Source: Clostridiales bacterium (GTDB lineage: Bacteria; Bacillota; Limnochordia; Darwinibacteriales; B1SED10-159). From it: a DNA stretch of 34,162 nt. Location: assembly GCA_003551965.1 (NCBI GenBank), contig PUOC01000258.1, positions 1-34,162 of the forward strand, written 5' to 3'. Below the pieces are notes generated by a model that was not told where the DNA came from, searched no databases, and saw nothing but the letters and a program-made list of their open reading frames with translations. Shown piece after piece: positions 29,513 to 34,162 of the stretch (the stretch's first letter is position 1; every line of letters begins with the position of its first letter). The position numbers and the translations under genes were made by a program.

Positions 29513-31438
29513 TCAGACGCGGCCAAAGCGGCGCTGCAGTTCATGATGATCAAGGCGTACAATGATGGGGCGCCCGTGGGGACAGTGAAACGGATCATCG
29601 GCATCGGCCAGCTGCCGCAGAAGGCTGTGAATCTGACGTTGGTCGAGATATTCACCGGCCTTGACTGCGCCCCGACAGGCCATGGTCAGGGCCGCTTTGC
29701 CCTGCCAGCGATGGTCAGAGTCCACTTCTTCGGCAATGTCGAGGATATCCTGTTCCCAGGCACCACTGGTCCGCGACAGTTCCTGGGGGACACCCCGGAG
29801 CAAAAACGCAGAAGGCCCGAACTCCTCTAGTTCTAAGCCCAGTGCAGCCAGGGTGTCTAAATGCTGTCGCACGGCTTCGGCAGATCCGGTTGAAAACTCC
29901 AGTGTAACAGGCAGAATCTGCTGGACTGTCGGGCGCTGCTTTTCAGCCGCAAGAAAGCGTTCGTACAGAAGTCGTTCGTGGACAATGTGCTGATCCAGTA
30001 TCCACAAACCCTGGTCTGTCTCCAAAAGGATGTAGCTTTGATATAACTGGCCGATGATCCGGCCGTTTAGAAGCCGGTCGCGAGCCTGCTGGCCGGCGGA
30101 TGCAGCCGTGGGTGTACAGTCCTCGCCGTCGCCGGGGCCATGGGACGTCGCTCCATTGGACTGACGGTGCTCTCGAAGGGCTGCCTGTTCGCCATCATGA
30201 TCTGCTGTGCCGTCCTGTCTTGGCCAAGAATCAGGTTTTTGTTGTCCCAATGGTGCTTTAGGAGCGATTTGGTCTTGGCCGCCGCTGTTCTCCCGGAGAA
30301 TGGCATCCACCTGTTCCCAGGAACGGGGCGACCACAGCTTCTCTGGCTGCGGCGACGTTCCCGAAAATGGAAAGCTTGTCTGCCGGCTCTCGCTGCTTCC
30401 GGCTCCAGATTGGCCAGGTGTTTTTTGGGAGCGGTCCATTGCAGTGGAAAGGTCTGCCTCTTGCAGCGCCTGCCTTACTGCCTGGTTGATCTCGGAAGCC
30501 AGTTGCCGTTCATTTTGAAACCGCACCTCGGCCTTCGTAGGATGCACGTTGACATCGATGGTTTCGGGATCCACAGTGATGACCAGTACAAAGAAAGGAA
30601 ACCGCCGCTGCGGAAGCATTCCCTGATAGGCGCGTTCGGCAGCATAGACGATGGCCGGCGCTTGAATCAAGCGGCCGTTCAGGATTACAACCTGTTCTCG
30701 GCGGTTGCCTTTGTTGATTTTCGGAGGGGCGACGCAGCCAGTCACACTTCCCCATTGGGCACTGTGCTCCAATTTTAACACTTGTTGTGCTCGATTCCTT
30801 ACATAGGCTGCCGCTATGGCATCTAGCTGGTCCCCGGACCCCGGAGTATGGAAGATTTCCCTTTCATCGGCTGTGAGTCGAAAGGCAACATGGGGATGGG
30901 CAATGCCGAACTTGGCCATCAAATCAGCGATTTCCCGACGCTCGCTAGACGGAGATTTCAAGAATTTATACCGTGCAGGCGTGTTGTAGAACAGCCGCCT
31001 CACCTCTACGGTTGTCCCGGGCCTTGTTCCAGCGGGATGCTTTTCTGCACTGCCATCTTTGAAAGACACGGCATAGCCCCGGTCCACATCCCTCGTTCGG
31101 GTGAGCAGTGTCATCTCAGATACGCTGGCAATACTGGGCAGCGCCTCGCCGCGAAAGCCCAGCGATTGTATGGAGAACAAGTCGCTGACTGTGCGGATTT
31201 TGCTGGTTGCATGCCGCATAAACGCCCGCTCCAGGTCGTCTTCCGCGATGCCGATCCCGTCATCACTGACCTGGATAAATTCCTGTCCGCCCTCTTCTAT
31301 CGTCACATCAATCCGCTCAGACTGCGCGTCCAAAGAATTTTCCACCAGTTCCTTGACCACAGATGCCGGACGCTCTACCACTTCTCCGGCGGCGATTTTA
31401 TGACTCAATTCTTCGGGAAGCAGTTGAATCACACCCAT
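29513..31438 (-). CDS. mutL: DNA mismatch repair protein MutL
   Basis: A 641-residue MutL. The GHKL ATPase comprises IAAGEVVERPASVVKELVEN, DDGIGI, HATSKI and GFRGEALPSIASV. A 120-residue hydrophilic linker (about 340-455, Ser/Gln/Pro/Gly-rich) follows, then the dimerisation and endonuclease domain. WILDQHIVHERLLYERF is the DQHA(x)2E(x)4E metal motif with Ala changed to Ile. ACRGAVKAGEYL and CPHGRPI are the further zinc-site motifs, so it should be a nicking MutL as in Bacillus rather than the E. coli type. The start is 6 bp after the mutS stop, with GGAAGGTGGG as ribosome site inside mutS. Confidence 0.97.
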   Translation of the reverse strand: MGVIQLLPEELSHKIAAGEVVERPASVVKELVENSLDAQSERIDVTIEEGGQEFIQVSDDGIGIAEDDLERAFMRHATSKIRTVSDLFSIQSLGFRGEALPSIASVSEMTLLTRTRDVDRGYAVSFKDGSAEKHPAGTRPGTTVEVRRLFYNTPARYKFLKSPSSERREIADLMAKFGIAHPHVAFRLTADEREIFHTPGSGDQLDAIAAAYVRNRAQQVLKLEHSAQWGSVTGCVAPPKINKGNRREQVVILNGRLIQAPAIVYAAERAYQGMLPQRRFPFFVLVITVDPETIDVNVHPTKAEVRFQNERQLASEINQAVRQALQEADLSTAMDRSQKTPGQSGAGSSESRQTSFPFSGTSPQPEKLWSPRSWEQVDAILRENSGGQDQIAPKAPLGQQKPDSWPRQDGTADHDGEQAALREHRQSNGATSHGPGDGEDCTPTAASAGQQARDRLLNGRIIGQLYQSYILLETDQGLWILDQHIVHERLLYERFLAAEKQRPTVQQILPVTLEFSTGSAEAVRQHLDTLAALGLELEEFGPSAFLLRGVPQELSRTSGAWEQDILDIAEEVDSDHRWQGKAALTMACRGAVKAGEYLDQRQIHSLLRQLADADDPFHCPHGRPIIVRLDHHELQRRFGRV

Positions 31439-31444
31439 GGGGGA

Positions 31445-34018
31445 TTACCCACCTTCCATGATTTGTTTCCAACGAAACAAGATATCCAGTGCTTGACGGG
31501 GAGTCATCTGTTCAGGATCCAAGGATTGGAGTTCATCGAGGATCTCTTCGTCACTTTCACTCGGTTGGGAACCGCTGCTGTACTGGGCTGATTGAAACAG
31601 GTCTAACTGAACCGGTTTCTTCTGCCCGGCTTCTAGTTGATAGAGCAGGTCTTGCGAACGCCGGATGATACCCTTTGGTATCCCCGCCATCTTGGCCACG
31701 TTGATCCCATAACTGCGATCGGCATTGCCTCGCACGACTTTATGCAGGAAAAACACCTGTCCCCGGGATTCCTCAACTTCCACTCGATAGGCAGCCAACC
31801 CCTGCAGCGTTTCCTGCAGTTTGGTCAGTTCATGATAGTGGGTGGAGAAGAGAGTTCTAGCACCTAAGGAATCGTGTATATGCTCGATCACAGCCTGGGC
31901 AATGGCCATACCGTCGAAGGTGCTTGTGCCTCGGCCGAGTTCATCAAGGATGATCAGGGAGCGCTGTGTGGCATGGTGCAGTAGATGGGCGGTTTCCGCA
32001 CACTCGACCATGAATGTACTCTGTCCTGTGCTCAAATCGTCACCAGCCCCGATGCGGGTGAAGATGCGGTCGACCAATCCGATGTGCGCCCTCTCCGCTG
32101 GAACAAAGCTGCCCATCTGTGCTAGGAGCACAATCAAGGCGTTTTGCCGCAGGTAGGTGCTTTTCCCGGCCATATTAGGACCTGTTAGCAGAAGTGTCTT
32201 CTCTTTGCTGTCCAAAAATAGATCGTTTGGGACAAACGCTGGCTGTACCGACTCGATGACAGGATGTCTGCCTTCCCTGACATCGAAATGCGGTTCCTCC
32301 CTGATTTCGGGTCGGCAGTAACGCTGCCGTGCCGCCGTTTCGGCCAAACTTTGAACGGAGTCTAGCTCCGCAATGGCGGCAGCGGTAGCTTGGATGGCGT
32401 CCACGTGCTCCCGGACCCGATTGCGCAGGTCCACGAACAACTGGTATTCCAGTTGTTTGATTCGCTCGTCGGCCCCGAGTATCAAAGACTCTTTTTCCTT
32501 CAACTCAGGCGTTATAAAGCGCTCCGCATTGGACAGCGTCTGCTTGCGCATATAGGTCTCGGGAACCAAATGGATGTTGGGCTTGGTTACCTCCAGGTAA
32601 TAGCCAAACACCTTGTTGTAACCTACCTTCAAAGATTTGATCCCGGTGTGCGAGCGCTCCTGTTCTTCCAAACTCTGGATCCACTGCCTTCCCCCTCGGC
32701 TGGCTTCCCGGAGTTCATCGAGTTCATCATGGAACCCATCTCGGATAATGCCTCCATCACGGATTACCAGTGGTGGGTCATCCACCAGCGCTTGATCGAT
32801 GGTCCTCACGAACTCGGGCATGGTTTGGATCTGCTGCTGCAGTTCTGCTAATTTTTTCGCTTCTGCATCATTTAGCATGGCCCTGAGGCCGTTGGTATTC
32901 TGCATGGACTGGCTTAAGGCGCGCAGATCCCTTGGCGTTCCCGAACCGCTGATTAGGCGGCTTAAAAGCCGTTCCAGATCAAGAATGCCATCTAGTGCCT
33001 GGCGCAGATCATCGCGGAGACTGGGATTCGTTACAAGGGCATCGACGGCATCTTGGCGTTCCACAATCAGATCTATCTGCAGCAGGGGTTGCTGCATCCA
33101 TGTGCGCAGCATTCTGGCTCCCATACTGGTTATCGTTTGGTTAATGATTCCGAAAAGAGAATGTCCTTTGCTGTCACCGAGGGATTGAAAGACTTCCAGG
33201 TTGCGCAAGCTGGCGCCGTCAATTGTCAGATATTGGTCCGTTCGATAGGTGCGGACATTTCGGATGTGTTCAGCCGTATTCTTTTGGGTATTCAGGATGT
33301 ACTGCAGCGCGGCTGCAGCAGCCTGGACGGCGGTCCGTTTATGCAGACCAAATGCGTCTAGGGTATGGATTTCAAAGTGATCGAGCAGCAGCTTTTCTGC
33401 GGATGTGCGGCGGAGCATGCGCCGGTCTGCCTCCGCAGTAGGGATCTGCAGTGACTGGACCAACTCCATGGCATGATCCTGGGCCTGCATCTCTTGGTTG
33501 ACTAGCAGTTCCACAGGAACGACGCGCTGCAGTTCGTCATTCAGGGCATCGACTGTGTCTATAACAGTCACCTTGAATTCCCCGGTAGACAGCTCAACGA
33601 GGGCTAGCCCAATATCCTGGGGCCCCTTAACGGCAGCCGCCAAGTAACGTTTGTCGGCACTGTCACCCGAGGCTTCTAGGTATGTGCCCGGGGTTACCAC
33701 GCGGACTACGTCTCGCTTAACTACGCCCTTGGCCTGCTTCGGATCTTCCAATTGCTCGCAAATAGCCACGTTGTATCCCTTTTCCACTAGCGTTTGCAGA
33801 TAACCAGACACAGCGTGATGGGGAACGCCGCACATAGGAAGCCTTTCCCGATCCTTTCCGGCGTCACGGCTGGTGAGGGTAATATCCAGCAGTCTGCTGG
33901 CCTGCTTGGCATCATCGCCGAACATCTCGTAAAAATCGCCCAGCCGGAAAAACAACAGGGCGTCAGGATACTGCTCCTTAATTTGGAAGTACTGCGACAG
34001 CATGGGGGTTACGGCCAT
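31445..34018 (-). CDS. mutS: DNA mismatch repair protein MutS
   Basis: An 857-residue MutS1. The N-terminal mismatch-binding domain has LLFFRLGDFYEMFGDDA, with the Phe-x-Glu that wedges into the mismatch. The connector, lever and clamp domains follow. The ATPase has Walker A LLTGPNMAGKST, then STFMVECAETAHLL, Walker B LIILDELGRGTSTFDG and the LFSTHYHELT His loop. The start is ATG 34018 behind AAGGAGGAGTT; the frame is open to 34081 but without a better site. It is the first gene of the mutS-mutL-miaA-hfq unit seen here. Confidence 0.98.
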   Translation of the reverse strand: MAVTPMLSQYFQIKEQYPDALLFFRLGDFYEMFGDDAKQASRLLDITLTSRDAGKDRERLPMCGVPHHAVSGYLQTLVEKGYNVAICEQLEDPKQAKGVVKRDVVRVVTPGTYLEASGDSADKRYLAAAVKGPQDIGLALVELSTGEFKVTVIDTVDALNDELQRVVPVELLVNQEMQAQDHAMELVQSLQIPTAEADRRMLRRTSAEKLLLDHFEIHTLDAFGLHKRTAVQAAAAALQYILNTQKNTAEHIRNVRTYRTDQYLTIDGASLRNLEVFQSLGDSKGHSLFGIINQTITSMGARMLRTWMQQPLLQIDLIVERQDAVDALVTNPSLRDDLRQALDGILDLERLLSRLISGSGTPRDLRALSQSMQNTNGLRAMLNDAEAKKLAELQQQIQTMPEFVRTIDQALVDDPPLVIRDGGIIRDGFHDELDELREASRGGRQWIQSLEEQERSHTGIKSLKVGYNKVFGYYLEVTKPNIHLVPETYMRKQTLSNAERFITPELKEKESLILGADERIKQLEYQLFVDLRNRVREHVDAIQATAAAIAELDSVQSLAETAARQRYCRPEIREEPHFDVREGRHPVIESVQPAFVPNDLFLDSKEKTLLLTGPNMAGKSTYLRQNALIVLLAQMGSFVPAERAHIGLVDRIFTRIGAGDDLSTGQSTFMVECAETAHLLHHATQRSLIILDELGRGTSTFDGMAIAQAVIEHIHDSLGARTLFSTHYHELTKLQETLQGLAAYRVEVEESRGQVFFLHKVVRGNADRSYGINVAKMAGIPKGIIRRSQDLLYQLEAGQKKPVQLDLFQSAQYSSGSQPSESDEEILDELQSLDPEQMTPRQALDILFRWKQIMEGG

Positions 34019-34162
34019 TCCAACTCCTCCTTGCATACCCACTAAGTTCGCCGTCATCCAACTCTGCCCTTCTCCAGCCACAGGAATTCTCTCTGGAGGT
34101 CCCGGCGATCGTCAGGCGGCAGAACAAAAGGCCGGCCCCTTCATCTGCCCTCTGTTACGGCA
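34019..34162 (-). other. Upstream of mutS, nothing identified
   Basis: These 144 bp hold the mutS ribosome site (about 34024-34034). Minus-strand frames from the edge end within 25-50 bp (stops near 34114 and 34142), so a gene ending here cannot be named. GGCCGGCC at about 34131 is palindromic, but no clear terminator is visible. Confidence 0.4.

Noticed and set aside
1-34162. CRISPR arrays, insertion sequences, prophage genes and rRNA genes.
   Set aside because: No regularly spaced repeats, transposase or integrase motifs, or rRNA sequences were seen anywhere in the window.

Overview
The window looks like a chromosomal segment of a fairly GC-rich, probably spore-forming member of the Bacillota (Clostridia or Limnochordia grade). 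Supporting signs are a SigH-type sigma factor, a LexA/YneA-like divergent SOS pair with DinR-type boxes, a YpmA-family protein (DUF4264), YhaO/YhaN homologues, a YnbB-type PLP enzyme, a T-box leader on trpS, strong AGGAGG ribosome sites, many TTG/GTG starts, and the Bacillota order mutS-mutL-miaA-hfq. The genus cannot be told from sequence alone.

The layout is strikingly symmetric. From 1 to about 18.1 kb almost every gene reads rightward: thioredoxin end, class II aldolase, yhaO-yhaN-nudix, the three-gene proton-translocating transhydrogenase pntAA-pntAB-pntB, a Gfo/Idh oxidoreductase, T-box-trpS, an Ntn-hydrolase, a flavin reductase, a SpoU methyltransferase, an AAC(3)-like acetyltransferase and an aldo/keto reductase. 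Only degV and one MFS gene read leftward. From 18.95 kb to the end almost every gene reads leftward: a methyltransferase, a YneA-like LysM protein, a hypothetical, ypmA-like, surE, mgtC, sigH-like, speH, ynbB, a small conserved protein, an MFS gene, hfq, miaA, mutL and mutS. Only lexA reads rightward. At the switch lies a gene-free stretch of about 850 bp holding a 28-bp sequence (18871-18898) that matches the bacterial dif consensus, read on the minus strand. The window therefore very probably spans the replication terminus, where the two forks meet and XerC/XerD resolve chromosome dimers.

The most unusual gene is pntB. It encodes the normal membrane domain followed by two tandem copies of the NADP(H)-binding domain III (about 70% identical to each other by hand count), and both copies lack the Lys-Arg pair that normally holds the NADP 2'-phosphate. 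The trpS T-box leader has no clear separate terminator, but its 3' arm can pair with the trpS Shine-Dalgarno, which suggests control at translation. The SOS block has a LexA box in the spacer of the yneA-like promoter, a second box downstream, and one at the lexA -35.

Functional groups: genome maintenance (mutS, mutL, lexA, yneA-like, yhaO/yhaN, nudix, dif), RNA modification and regulation (miaA, hfq, SpoU methyltransferase, T-box), redox and central metabolism (fba, pnt, flavin reductase, aldo/keto reductase), and stress or developmental functions (sigH-like, speH, surE, mgtC).
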